Shown in pieces: positions 23,914-31,470 of a stretch of DNA of 64,000 nucleotides (position 1 is its first letter; every line of letters begins with the position of its first letter). The stretch is taken from the NCBI RefSeq assembly GCF_052076105.1, contig NZ_CP197245.1, positions 3,906,001 through 3,970,000 of the forward strand, read 5' to 3'. A model generated the notes under the pieces. The model was not told the origin of the DNA, made no database searches, and saw only the letters and a program-made list of their open reading frames with translations. Source of the DNA: Tardiphaga sp052076105. Lineage in GTDB: Bacteria; Pseudomonadota; Alphaproteobacteria; Rhizobiales; Xanthobacteraceae. Made by a program: the position numbers and the translations under genes.

Positions 23914-24894
23914 TTACTTCATCGCCTCATAGACCGCAAAACTGTAGGCGCCTTCCGGCTTCTTGGTGATCACCGGATCTGATCCGCCTGACATCAGCGT
24001 CGCGACCGTGCGATCATAGTCCTTGACATCGAGCTTGCCATTGGCATCGCCGAGCAGCTTGCTGACCTCGGTCATCATCCGTTTCTGGTCCTTGGCGGTC
24101 TTGGCGCCCGTGGAGTCGCCTGCAAGGATGATCTCCACGGCTTCATCAGGATTGGCCTTGGCATAGTCCCAGCCCTTCATGGACGCCTTCACGAATTTCG
24201 CCATCTTGGCGACGAAAGCGGGATCCTTGAGATTCTTGTCGAGCACCCAGAGCCCATCCTCCAGCGTCGCGACGCCTTCGTCCTCATATTTGAACACGGT
24301 GAGCTGGCTCGGCTTGTAGCCGCCATCGATCACCTGCCAGTATTCATTATAGGCCATGGTCGATACACAATCGGCCTGCTTCTGCAGCAGCGGATCGACG
24401 TTGAAACCCTGCTTGATAATCTTGACGCCGGCGGGCGAGCCATCGGTCTTGTAGCCGAGCTTCGACATCCATGACAGGAACGGATATTCGTTGCCGCCAT
24501 ACCAGACGCCGGTGATCTTGCCCTTGAGGTCGGTCGGCTTCTTGATGCCGGTCTCGGCGCGACAGGTCAGTTCGAGCCCGGACTTCTTGAAGGTCTGCGA
24601 GATATTGACCAGCGGTACGCCCTTTTCGCGCGAGGCCAGTGCCGAGGGCATCCAGTCCACAACCACATCGGCACCACCACCCGCGATCACCTGGGGCGGG
24701 GCGACATCGGGGCCGCCCGGCTTGATGGTGACGTCGAGGCCAGCGTCCTTGTAGAAGCCCTTCTCTTTGGCGACGAAATAGCCGGCGAACTGCGCTTGCG
24801 CGACCCATTTGAGCTGGATAGTGACCTTGTCCGCCGCTTGTGCGGAGCCGAGCGAGAGAGCCATCGCTGCGCCGAATGCCATGATCTTCTTCAT
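23914..24894 (-). CDS. ABC transporter substrate-binding protein (NMT1/ThiY-like, NitT/TauT class)
   Basis: A 326-residue binding protein with a signal peptide (1-20) and the NMT1/THI5-like fold. It starts 'KVTIQLKWVAQAQFAGYFVA' in part, close to ThiY-like pyrimidine-precursor and nitrate/taurine receptors, and contains 'GVWYGGNEYPF' (about 130). The ATG at 24894 has GGAG 8 bp upstream. It is the last of four genes: ATPase, two permeases, then receptor. The substrate is not certain; ThiY-like receptors bind formylaminopyrimidine, others bind riboflavin precursors or sulphonates. Confidence 0.88.
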   Translation of the reverse strand: MKKIMAFGAAMALSLGSAQAADKVTIQLKWVAQAQFAGYFVAKEKGFYKDAGLDVTIKPGGPDVAPPQVIAGGGADVVVDWMPSALASREKGVPLVNISQTFKKSGLELTCRAETGIKKPTDLKGKITGVWYGGNEYPFLSWMSKLGYKTDGSPAGVKIIKQGFNVDPLLQKQADCVSTMAYNEYWQVIDGGYKPSQLTVFKYEDEGVATLEDGLWVLDKNLKDPAFVAKMAKFVKASMKGWDYAKANPDEAVEIILAGDSTGAKTAKDQKRMMTEVSKLLGDANGKLDVKDYDRTVATLMSGGSDPVITKKPEGAYSFAVYEAMK

Positions 24895-24925
24895 GCTCAA
24901 CTCCAGAATTGACGAACCTGCCGAA

Positions 24926-26056
24926 CTAGGTCCGCATGGATGGATGCCAAAACGTCGTCACGCGCTCGGCGAGCGCAACAAGTCCATAAAATGCCATTCC
25001 CGCGATCGCAGCGAGCGCGATTTCCGCCCACACCATATCGAGCGCCATACGCCCGGCCTCGGTGGAAATCCGAAAGCCGATGCCCTGCGTCGGCGTCCCG
25101 AAGAATTCTGCAACGATGGCGCCTATCAAGGCCAGTGTGGCATTGATCTTCAAGGCGTTGAAGATGAAAGGTAGTGCAGAAGGTAGATACAACTTGATGA
25201 GAGTCTGGGCATAGCTCGCACCGTATGAGCGCATGAGATCGCGCTCTATTTCACCGGCGGCCTGCAGACCGGCCAGCGCATTCACCAGCATCGGGAAGAA
25301 TGTCACCAGCGCCACGACCGCGGCCTTCGACGGCCAGTCGAAACCGAACCACATCACCATGATGGGCGCGACACCGACAAGCGGCAGCGCCGAGAAGAAG
25401 TTACCCAAAGGCAGCAGCCCGCGACCAAAGAATTCGAAACGATGGGCGAGGACCGCCACGAGCAATCCGGCACCGCAGCCTATGGCGTAGCCGATCAGCA
25501 CACCGCGAATGAAGGTCTGCACGAAGTCCGCGCCAAGCGTCGGCAGTGATGCCATGAACTTCGCAGCAGCTGCGCTTGGTGACGGCAGCAGCACCGGCGG
25601 CACACCGGCGCCGCGCACCACGACCTCCCAGAGATAGAACACCGCCGCGCCGAACAGCAGTGGAATGGCGAGATCAATCGCCTTGCGAAACGCGCCGCCG
25701 CGCGGCTTCAGCCCGGCCAGCGCGACCACACAGATCCACGACGCCAACCAGACGCCGACGACCACCATCCAGAAGCCCGACGCGGCATCGCCGGCAATCA
25801 GGGGATCGCGGAGCAACATCAGAGTCATGTCCGCCGTGATGCCTGCGCCGATGAGGCCGATCACGATGGCCGGCAGGCCGCGAAAGCCCGCAGCAAAGCC
25901 GAACACAAGCACGATCACGCCCGTGAGCAGAAATGTCGGCGGCCGCGCCATCAACGCGGCAACAGGTATTCCTGCTAGCGGCAATGGCAGCATCAGCGTG
26001 ATCAGCACGCAGACTGCCGACATGATGAAGCCGAGGCGTATCTGGCGACGGTTCAT
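24926..26056 (-). CDS. ABC transporter permease (NitT/TauT class) with N-terminal extension
   Basis: A 376-residue permease. The C-terminal 250 residues are the usual six-helix domain with the ATPase-contact (EAA) loop near 'AGEIERDLMRSYGASYAQTLIKLYLP' in part (about 270-295). Some 120 extra residues at the N-terminus form about four more membrane helices ('PAIVIGLIGAGITADMTLML' region), making it longer than the 250-270 residues typical of the family. Its start overlaps the preceding permease stop by 4 bp. It forms the channel with that permease for the receptor encoded 31 bp downstream. Confidence 0.9.
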   Translation of the reverse strand: MNRRQIRLGFIMSAVCVLITLMLPLPLAGIPVAALMARPPTFLLTGVIVLVFGFAAGFRGLPAIVIGLIGAGITADMTLMLLRDPLIAGDAASGFWMVVVGVWLASWICVVALAGLKPRGGAFRKAIDLAIPLLFGAAVFYLWEVVVRGAGVPPVLLPSPSAAAAKFMASLPTLGADFVQTFIRGVLIGYAIGCGAGLLVAVLAHRFEFFGRGLLPLGNFFSALPLVGVAPIMVMWFGFDWPSKAAVVALVTFFPMLVNALAGLQAAGEIERDLMRSYGASYAQTLIKLYLPSALPFIFNALKINATLALIGAIVAEFFGTPTQGIGFRISTEAGRMALDMVWAEIALAAIAGMAFYGLVALAERVTTFWHPSMRT

Positions 26057-26979
26057 GACCGCGCCCCCATCCGCTGCGCCACCTTGCGTTCGGCATAGCT
26101 GACGATGGCGATCAAACCAGAAGCCAGCACAGCGGCGGCAACCAGCGCAGACCAGATCTGGATGGTCTGACCGTAATAGGATCCCGCGAGCAAGCGCGCG
26201 CCGATGCCGGCTTCGGCGCCGGTCGGCAGTTCAGCGACAATAGCGCCGATCAGCGAAATGGTGATGGCGACCTTGAGGCTGGCAAAGAGATAGGGCACTG
26301 CCGAGGGCCAGCGCAATTTCGATAGTACCTGCCTGGATGTTGCCGACCATGTCCGCATCAGATCCATCTGCATCGGATCGGGCGAGGTAAAGCCCTTCAC
26401 CATGCCGATCGTGATCGGGAAGAAACTCAAATAGGCCGAGATGATCGATTTCGGCAGCAAGCCCTGCAGCCCGATGGCGCCGAGCACCACGATGAAGATG
26501 GGCGCCAGCGCCAATATGGGCACCATCTGCGAGCAGATGATCCACGGCATCAGGCTGCGTTCCAGCACGCGACTATGCACAATGGCCAGCGCCAGAACGA
26601 TGCCGAGCAGCGCCCCGAGCGCGAAGCCGAGCAACGTGGCCGATAGTGTCACCACCGAATGGTAGACAAGGCTACGTGGTGCCGTCGGCGCATAGCCGAA
26701 CACACCATCGATGAAGGCGCCCACCACCTGATGGGGCGCCGGCAATAGTGGCCGTTCAGCACTCATGGTGCCTTCCAGCAATTCCATCGTCGTATAGGGC
26801 GCTTCTTCGCGCTCGAAACCGCCGCGCACCAACGACAGATTCATCAACACCGCACCGACGTACCAGACGACGATCAGCACCGCGACGATGGTCACGACCG
26901 GTGCATTGCGCGTCACCAGCGGATGCGTGCGCAACGCAGCGCGCGCGATCGGCATCGTGTTCACCGCACTACTCGTCAT
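26053..26979 (-). CDS. ABC transporter permease (NitT/TauT class)
   Basis: A 308-residue inner-membrane permease. One N-terminal helix (about 28-48), a periplasmic stretch, then five to six helices with the EAA-type loop around 'MQMDLMRTWSATSRQVLSKLRWP' in part (about 205-228). It overlaps the ATPase gene stop by about 11 bp and the next permease start by 4 bp, so the importer genes are tightly coupled. It is a separate, non-identical partner of the longer permease, which suggests a heterodimeric channel. Confidence 0.9.
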   Translation of the reverse strand: MTSSAVNTMPIARAALRTHPLVTRNAPVVTIVAVLIVVWYVGAVLMNLSLVRGGFEREEAPYTTMELLEGTMSAERPLLPAPHQVVGAFIDGVFGYAPTAPRSLVYHSVVTLSATLLGFALGALLGIVLALAIVHSRVLERSLMPWIICSQMVPILALAPIFIVVLGAIGLQGLLPKSIISAYLSFFPITIGMVKGFTSPDPMQMDLMRTWSATSRQVLSKLRWPSAVPYLFASLKVAITISLIGAIVAELPTGAEAGIGARLLAGSYYGQTIQIWSALVAAAVLASGLIAIVSYAERKVAQRMGARS

Positions 26980-27799
26980 AGGAGTGCCCGGCGCGCAGGC
27001 CTGTCCGCACGCGCTGCGCGATCGTCATAAATTCCGGTGTCTCGCGGATTTCCAGCGTACGATCGCGCGGAAAATTGCAGTCGATGATGTCGGTAATACG
27101 CCCCGGCCGCGGCGACATCACCACGATCCTCGTGGAGAGAAATACCGCTTCAGGAATGGAGTGCGTCACGAACAGCACAGTTTTGCGGGTCTTGGCCCAC
27201 AACTGCAGCAACTGTTCGTTGAGATGATCCCTGACGATCTCGTCCAGTGCGCCGAACGGCTCGTCCATCAAGAGCAATTCCGGATCGAACGACAGCGCAC
27301 GCGCGATCGAGACGCGCTGCTGCATGCCGCCCGAGAGCTGCCAGGGAAACTTGCGCTCGAAGCCGGTGAGATTGACCAGCTCCAGATAGCGCGTCGCGCG
27401 CTGTTTCTGTTCGGTCGGCGAGAAGCCCATCAATTCCAGCGGCAGCTTGAGATTGGCCTCGATGCTGCGCCAGGGAAACAATGCGGGCGCCTGAAACACA
27501 TAGCCGTAGTTACGGCCGAGCCGCGCCTGCTCGGCGCTCATACCATTGACGGTGACGGTGCCAGAGCTTGGCTGCTGCAGATCCGCGATCACACGCAGCA
27601 GCGTGGTCTTGCCGCAGCCGGAGGGACCGATGAAGGAGACGAACTCACCGCCACCGATTTGCAGATCGACATTGGACAGCGCTTCGACCTTGCCATCGGC
27701 CGTATCGAAGGTGAGCGACATCTTGCTGACATTGACCGCAACGGGGCGTGTCACTGTGGATCGATAGATGTGAGGTTCAGCGTCGGCAGTTGAGTTCAT
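26969..27799 (-). CDS. ABC transporter ATP-binding protein (NitT/TauT class)
   Basis: A 276-residue nucleotide-binding subunit with Walker A 'GPSGCGKTT' (about 66-74), Q-loop 'VFQAPALFPW', signature 'LSGGMQQRVSIARAL' (about 155-169), Walker B 'LLLMDEPFGALD' and the switch His in 'VTHSIPEAVFLS'. Complete. It is the first gene of the importer operon. The ATG at 27799 is conventional, but a GTG nine codons upstream (27826) with AAGGG before it is an alternative. The receptor at the end of the operon sets the substrate. Confidence 0.92.
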   Translation of the reverse strand: MNSTADAEPHIYRSTVTRPVAVNVSKMSLTFDTADGKVEALSNVDLQIGGGEFVSFIGPSGCGKTTLLRVIADLQQPSSGTVTVNGMSAEQARLGRNYGYVFQAPALFPWRSIEANLKLPLELMGFSPTEQKQRATRYLELVNLTGFERKFPWQLSGGMQQRVSIARALSFDPELLLMDEPFGALDEIVRDHLNEQLLQLWAKTRKTVLFVTHSIPEAVFLSTRIVVMSPRPGRITDIIDCNFPRDRTLEIRETPEFMTIAQRVRTGLRAGHSYDE

Positions 27800-28017
27800 G
27801 CGCACCGGTTCGACCAGAAGGGTCACGCAGCCCGGCCAGCCCTTCAGAGCCTATGAGCCCTGCGGACGTGGCAATATGCCGCCTATCGGGGGATGATATC
27901 GGCATTGATCGCTGCTTCAACACAATAGTGCCGGCCCCCTCCCGCCGCTCGCTGATAGTTTGCGCAAGGACAGCGGACTTATTGGGCAGTTATGATCCGC
28001 CGCGCCGCATCGCCCAA

Positions 28018-28048
28018 ACAAAAAACGACCGGGCTTAGCCCGGCCGTT
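28018..28048 (-). terminator. Intrinsic terminator of phyR
   Basis: On the minus strand a CGGCCGGGC / GCCCGGTCG stem with a 3-nt loop is followed directly by TTTTTT, 26 bp after the phyR stop. The remaining 27800-28017 gap shows nothing else clear. Confidence 0.8.
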
Positions 28049-28073
28049 ACGATCGTAATCGATAAAAATGAGA

Positions 28074-28874
28074 TCAGGACGCCCTGGCGGTCTTGTTCTT
28101 CGAGTTGCGCTGGAAGAACAGCGCCTGGCTGGCGACGGCCGAAACCATCGCGGGCTGGAACGGCTTTGAAATCAGGAAGGCCGGCTCCGGACGTTCGCCG
28201 GTCAGGAAACGCTCCGGATAGGCGGTGATGAAGACCACGGGCACTTCGAAGATGCGCAGCAACTCGTTCACCGCGTCGAGACCCGAGCTGCCATCGGCGA
28301 GCTGGATATCGGCGAGGATCAGGCCGGGCTTCTTGTTCTTTGCGAGCGCCACCGCATCCGCATGGGTGCGGGCAACGCCGATGACGTTATGACCGAGATT
28401 CTTCACGAGGCTTTCGAGATCCATCGCGATGAAGGTTTCATCCTCGATGATGAGAACGTCGGTGGCGATCTCGGCAGCCATTTCGCGGCCGGCGGTGTCG
28501 GCCAGCGTACGCACCTCCGCCACGTCAGCGTCGAGTACGAAGGCCACTTCCTCTTCCGAGAAGCCTTCGAGCGACAGCAACAGGAAGGCCTGTCGTGGCA
28601 GCGGGGTGATGTTGGAAATGCGCTTCTCGGAGGCGGCCTGCAGCGACGTGACATCCGGATTGTCATTCAGGGCGACAGAGTTCCAGATCTGAGTGAACAG
28701 GCGAAACAAGCCGGCGCGGGCTCCGTGTTGCTCGTCAAGCAGCGACTGATCCTGCAGCAACGCTTCCAGCATGGCGCCGACATAGGCATCGCCTGACGCC
28801 TGGTTGCCCGTGAGGGCTCGGGCATAGCGCCGCAACAGCGGTAAGTGTTCAGCTACGAGCTGTGATCGGGACAT
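28074..28874 (-). CDS. phyR: General stress response regulator PhyR
   Basis: A 266-residue anti-anti-sigma response regulator. Residues 1-125 mimic an ECF sigma factor (sigma2-like 'LPLLRRYARALTGNQASGDAYV' in part and sigma4-like 'PLPRQAFLLLSLEGFSEEEVAFVL' in part). Residues 137-255 are a receiver with 'IIEDE', phosphoacceptor Asp189 in 'ILADIQLADG' and Lys in 'LISKPF'. When phosphorylated it binds NepR and frees EcfG. The ATG at 28874 (GGAG five bases before) is preferred over a GTG two codons upstream. It is divergent from nepR-ecfG. No HWE-type kinase lies beside it. Confidence 0.95.
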   Translation of the reverse strand: MSRSQLVAEHLPLLRRYARALTGNQASGDAYVGAMLEALLQDQSLLDEQHGARAGLFRLFTQIWNSVALNDNPDVTSLQAASEKRISNITPLPRQAFLLLSLEGFSEEEVAFVLDADVAEVRTLADTAGREMAAEIATDVLIIEDETFIAMDLESLVKNLGHNVIGVARTHADAVALAKNKKPGLILADIQLADGSSGLDAVNELLRIFEVPVVFITAYPERFLTGERPEPAFLISKPFQPAMVSAVASQALFFQRNSKNKTARAS

Positions 28875-28947
28875 CCCCACTCCATCCTGTTCTAAGCCAA
28901 AGCCAAAGGAGTACCAGAATACAACCGGCTCCTTCGATGTGCGTGTC

Positions 28948-28972
28948 TACGTTCCAGTAAGACAAAAGTTCC
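28948..28972 (-). promoter_or_regulatory. EcfG-type promoter of phyR
   Basis: On the minus strand GGAAC (28972-28968), 16 bp, then CGTA (28951-28948), one change from the CGTT consensus, about 74 bp before the phyR ATG. Autoregulation of phyR by EcfG is usual. Confidence 0.65.
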
Positions 28973-28980
28973 ACCAAGCC

Positions 28981-29005
28981 GGAACTTTCCGCCGCGCTCC
29001 GCATT
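28981..29005 (+). promoter_or_regulatory. EcfG-type promoter of nepR-ecfG
   Basis: GGAAC (28981-28985), 16 bp, CATT (29002-29005), one change from CGTT. It lies back to back with the phyR promoter and about 90 bp before nepR. Confidence 0.55.
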
Positions 29006-29096
29006 AGATCGCCGACAGACGCCGCAAAGGCTTCAAAAATCAAGAAAATTTCTCAAATTCCAGGGGACGTATCTTCTGGGGAATGTGGAACGGGTC

Positions 29097-29297
29097 ATGA
29101 AAGATGTGAAGCCAAAGGGCGGATTAAACGCCGAAATCCAGTCACGGATCGGGCATCAGCTGCGCGCCATGTACGACGATGTCGTGCGACAGGGCGTGCC
29201 GGATCGATTTGCGGAGCTGATCCGCAAGCTGGACGGGGCTGAGGCTCAAGCCCAGATCGCTGGCGATTCGGCGGCCAAAACTGAAGGAGGGGAATAA
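29097..29297 (+). CDS. nepR: Anti-sigma factor NepR
   Basis: A 66-residue protein of the NepR family. Two predicted helices include 'IQSRIGHQLRAMYDDVVRQGVPDRF' in part, the conserved core that wraps EcfG or the PhyR sigma-like domain, flanked by disordered ends. An alternative GTG start four codons upstream is possible, but the ATG follows GGAACGGG. Its TAA overlaps the ecfG ATG by one base, giving coupled synthesis of sigma and anti-sigma factor. It acts in the cytoplasm as the repressor of the general stress response. Confidence 0.93.
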   Translation: MKDVKPKGGLNAEIQSRIGHQLRAMYDDVVRQGVPDRFAELIRKLDGAEAQAQIAGDSAAKTEGGE

Positions 29298-29845
29298 TGC
29301 CTCTCACAGATTCTCTGCGTGACGACATTCTGGCGTCAGTCCCTAGTCTGCGGGCCTTCGCGATCTCGCTCTCCGGCAATGGCGACCGGGCCGATGACCT
29401 CGTACAGGAAACGCTGTTGCGCGCGCTCGCCAATATCGACTCCTTCCAGGTCGGCTCGAATCTGCCTGCGTGGTTATTCACCATTCTGCGCAACCTGTTC
29501 CGGTCGGACTATCGCAAGCGGCGGCGCGAAGTTGAGGATGCGGATGGCAGCTATGCCAAGACTCTGAAGACGCAGCCGGCGCAAAACGCCCATCTGGAAT
29601 TTGAGGAGTTTCGCGCGGCGCTCGAGAAGCTGCCTCAGGACCAGCGCGAAGCGCTTATTCTGGTCGGCGCCTCTGGCTTCTCCTATGAAGACGCGGCGAC
29701 AATCTGCGGCTGCGCCGTCGGCACCATCAAGAGCCGCGTTAATCGCGCCCGCTCGAAGCTCAGCGCCCTGCTCTATGTGGACGGCGCGGAAGACTTCGGC
29801 CCGGACGATACCGTCCGCGCAGTGATTGGCGGATCGGGCGGTTAG
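29297..29845 (+). CDS. ecfG: ECF sigma factor EcfG (ECF15), general stress
   Basis: A 182-residue ECF sigma factor. Region 2 has 'GDRADDLVQETLLRALANIDSF' in part (about 29-50) with 'LPAWLFTILRNLFRSDYRKR' in part (about 55-75). Region 4 has 'ALEKLPQDQREALILVGASGFSYEDAATI' in part and 'GTIKSRVNRARSKL' (about 145-160). It recognises GGAAC-N16/17-CGTT promoters, a consensus copy of which precedes the DUF883 gene at 1265. A strong terminator follows 24 bp after the stop. Confidence 0.95.
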   Translation: MPLTDSLRDDILASVPSLRAFAISLSGNGDRADDLVQETLLRALANIDSFQVGSNLPAWLFTILRNLFRSDYRKRRREVEDADGSYAKTLKTQPAQNAHLEFEEFRAALEKLPQDQREALILVGASGFSYEDAATICGCAVGTIKSRVNRARSKLSALLYVDGAEDFGPDDTVRAVIGGSGG

Positions 29846-29868
29846 GTCGGTCCTTCAATTCAGACAAG

Positions 29869-29899
29869 AAAAAGCGGCCGCCTTGGTGGCCGCTTTTTT
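29869..29899 (+). terminator. Intrinsic terminator of nepR-ecfG
   Basis: Stem AGCGGCC / GGCCGCT with a T6 tract immediately after, preceded by an A-run, so it could act in both directions. Confidence 0.88.
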
Positions 29900-29996
29900 G
29901 GTTCGAGCTAGTACGACCGTATCAGGAGCGCGCCGACCTCTTCCCGCAATCGGGGACGAAGGGAACCGCCACCATCTTTCCGCCACACAGAAAGTG

Positions 29997-30026
29997 CCCC
30001 TCGCGATCACATCGCGAGGGGATTTC
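29997..30026 (+). terminator. Orphan hairpin before the first binding-protein gene
   Basis: An 11-bp perfect stem (CCCCTCGCGAT / ATCGCGAGGGG, loop CAC) followed by ATTTCTGTT. It is of the same type as the terminators after each downstream binding-protein gene but has no such gene before it, since ecfG already has its own terminator. Confidence 0.55.
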
Positions 30027-30083
30027 TGTTGATGCATATGCCATCAGCGCCTCACGATGAACGGCCGCGAGGATCACTCTGGA

Positions 30084-31310
30084 ATGAACACGTTTCGACA
30101 ACACGCCACTCTACCTTTGGCCGCTGCACTGAGCCTCGCTTGTGCTGGTCATGCCCTCGCGCAGAAACAATACGATCCCGGCGCATCTGACACCGAGATC
30201 AAGATCGGCAACATCATGCCTTATAGCGGGCCGGCTTCGGCCTATGGCATCGCGGGCGTCATCGAGGCCGCCTATTTCCGTATGATCAATGATCAGGGCG
30301 GCATCAACGGCCGCAAGATCATTTTCATCAGCTATGACGATGCCTACAACCCGTCAAAGGCTGTCGAGCAGGCACGCAAGCTGGTGGAATCAGACGAGGT
30401 GCTCGTGGTGTTCAATCCGCTCGGCACCCCGTCAAACGCGGCGATCCAGAAATATCTCAACACTAAGAAGGTGCCGCAGCTGTTCGTTGCTGCCGGCGCG
30501 ACCTATTTCGGCAATCACAAAGCGTTCCCATGGACCATGGCATGGCAACCGCCTTACGAAAGTGAAGGCCGCATCTATGCGAAATATCTGCTGACGGAAA
30601 AGTCCAACGCGAAGATCGCAGTGCTCTATCAGAATGACGACCTCGGCAAGGATGTGCTGAAAGGTTTGAAGGATGGCCTCGGCGACAAGGCCGCGAGCAT
30701 GCTGGTGGCCGCCGAGAGCTATGAGGTCACCGAGCCGACCATTGACAGCCACATCATCAATCTAAAGGCCTCGGGCGCCGATACGTTCATCAGCGTCACC
30801 ACACCGAAGTCTGCGGTACAGAGCATTCGCAAGGTGGCTGAACTCGGTTGGAAACCGCTCTACATTCAGGGCTATGCCAGCGCGTCGATCAGTTCGGTGC
30901 TGAAGCCGGCGGGACAGGAGATCTCGCAGGGCATCCTGTCGGCCTATTACGCCAAGGACGGCTCCGATCCGCAATGGGACAATGACCCCGGCATGCAGCG
31001 CTTCTATGCGTTCCTCGCCAAATACGCACCGGATGCCCGCCGCAATGACATCTCGGTAGTCTACGGCTACGGCGCAGCTCAGACCATGGTGCAGGTGCTA
31101 AAGCAGGCGGATGACGATCTCACCCGTGCCAATGTGATGAAGCAAGCCGCCAGCCTGAAGGACTTTGCGCCGGACACGATGCTGCCGGGCGTCAAACTCA
31201 ATACGTCGGCGACTGATTTCTACCCGATCGAACAGTTGCAGATGATGCGCTTCAAGGGCGACAAATGGGAGCTGTTTGGCCCTGTGATCTCGGGCGAGAT
31301 CAGCCGCTGA
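30084..31310 (+). CDS. ABC substrate-binding protein, tandem paralogue 1
   Basis: A 408-residue periplasmic receptor (Peripl_BP_6, LivJ-like). Signal peptide 1-26 ending 'GHALA'. The mature protein starts 'QKQYDPGASDTEIKIGNIMP' and has the 'GPASAYG' ligand loop and 'QGGINGRKI' motif shared by all five copies. It is the most diverged of the five: 'AWQPPYESEGRIYAKYLL', no Cys in the 'DDLTRANVM' region. ATG at 30084 with GAGGA upstream. Transcribed alone, with a hairpin terminator after it. The nearest permease set is livH-livMG-livF. Aromatic or aliphatic acid ligands are likely but not readable from sequence. Confidence 0.92.
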   Translation: MNTFRQHATLPLAAALSLACAGHALAQKQYDPGASDTEIKIGNIMPYSGPASAYGIAGVIEAAYFRMINDQGGINGRKIIFISYDDAYNPSKAVEQARKLVESDEVLVVFNPLGTPSNAAIQKYLNTKKVPQLFVAAGATYFGNHKAFPWTMAWQPPYESEGRIYAKYLLTEKSNAKIAVLYQNDDLGKDVLKGLKDGLGDKAASMLVAAESYEVTEPTIDSHIINLKASGADTFISVTTPKSAVQSIRKVAELGWKPLYIQGYASASISSVLKPAGQEISQGILSAYYAKDGSDPQWDNDPGMQRFYAFLAKYAPDARRNDISVVYGYGAAQTMVQVLKQADDDLTRANVMKQAASLKDFAPDTMLPGVKLNTSATDFYPIEQLQMMRFKGDKWELFGPVISGEISR

Positions 31311-31350
31311 ATTATACCGGGGAACGGCATATCCGTTGCCCAATAAAGCA

Positions 31351-31382
31351 GCCCTTCGCGGTGTCATCGCGAGGGGCTTTTT
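31351..31382 (+). terminator. Terminator after binding-protein paralogue 1
   Basis: GCCCTTCGCG / CGCGAGGGGC stem with G-U pairing, 7-nt loop and T5, 40 bp after the stop. Confidence 0.85.
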
Positions 31383-31404
31383 GTTGCCGCATATACGCGA
31401 ACGG

Positions 31405-31430
31405 TGTTCAATCCGGCCGGAGCCGCAAAG
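31405..31430 (+). repeat. Conserved leader element, copy 1
   Basis: TGTTCAATcc-N4-GGAGCCGCAAAG pattern, shared with the gaps before paralogues 3 and 4 at a similar position after the terminator. It may be a promoter or leader duplicated together with the gene. Confidence 0.5.
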
Positions 31431-31470
31431 GCCCGTAAAACGAGACGAATAAAAATCAGGGAGTTCTGAA

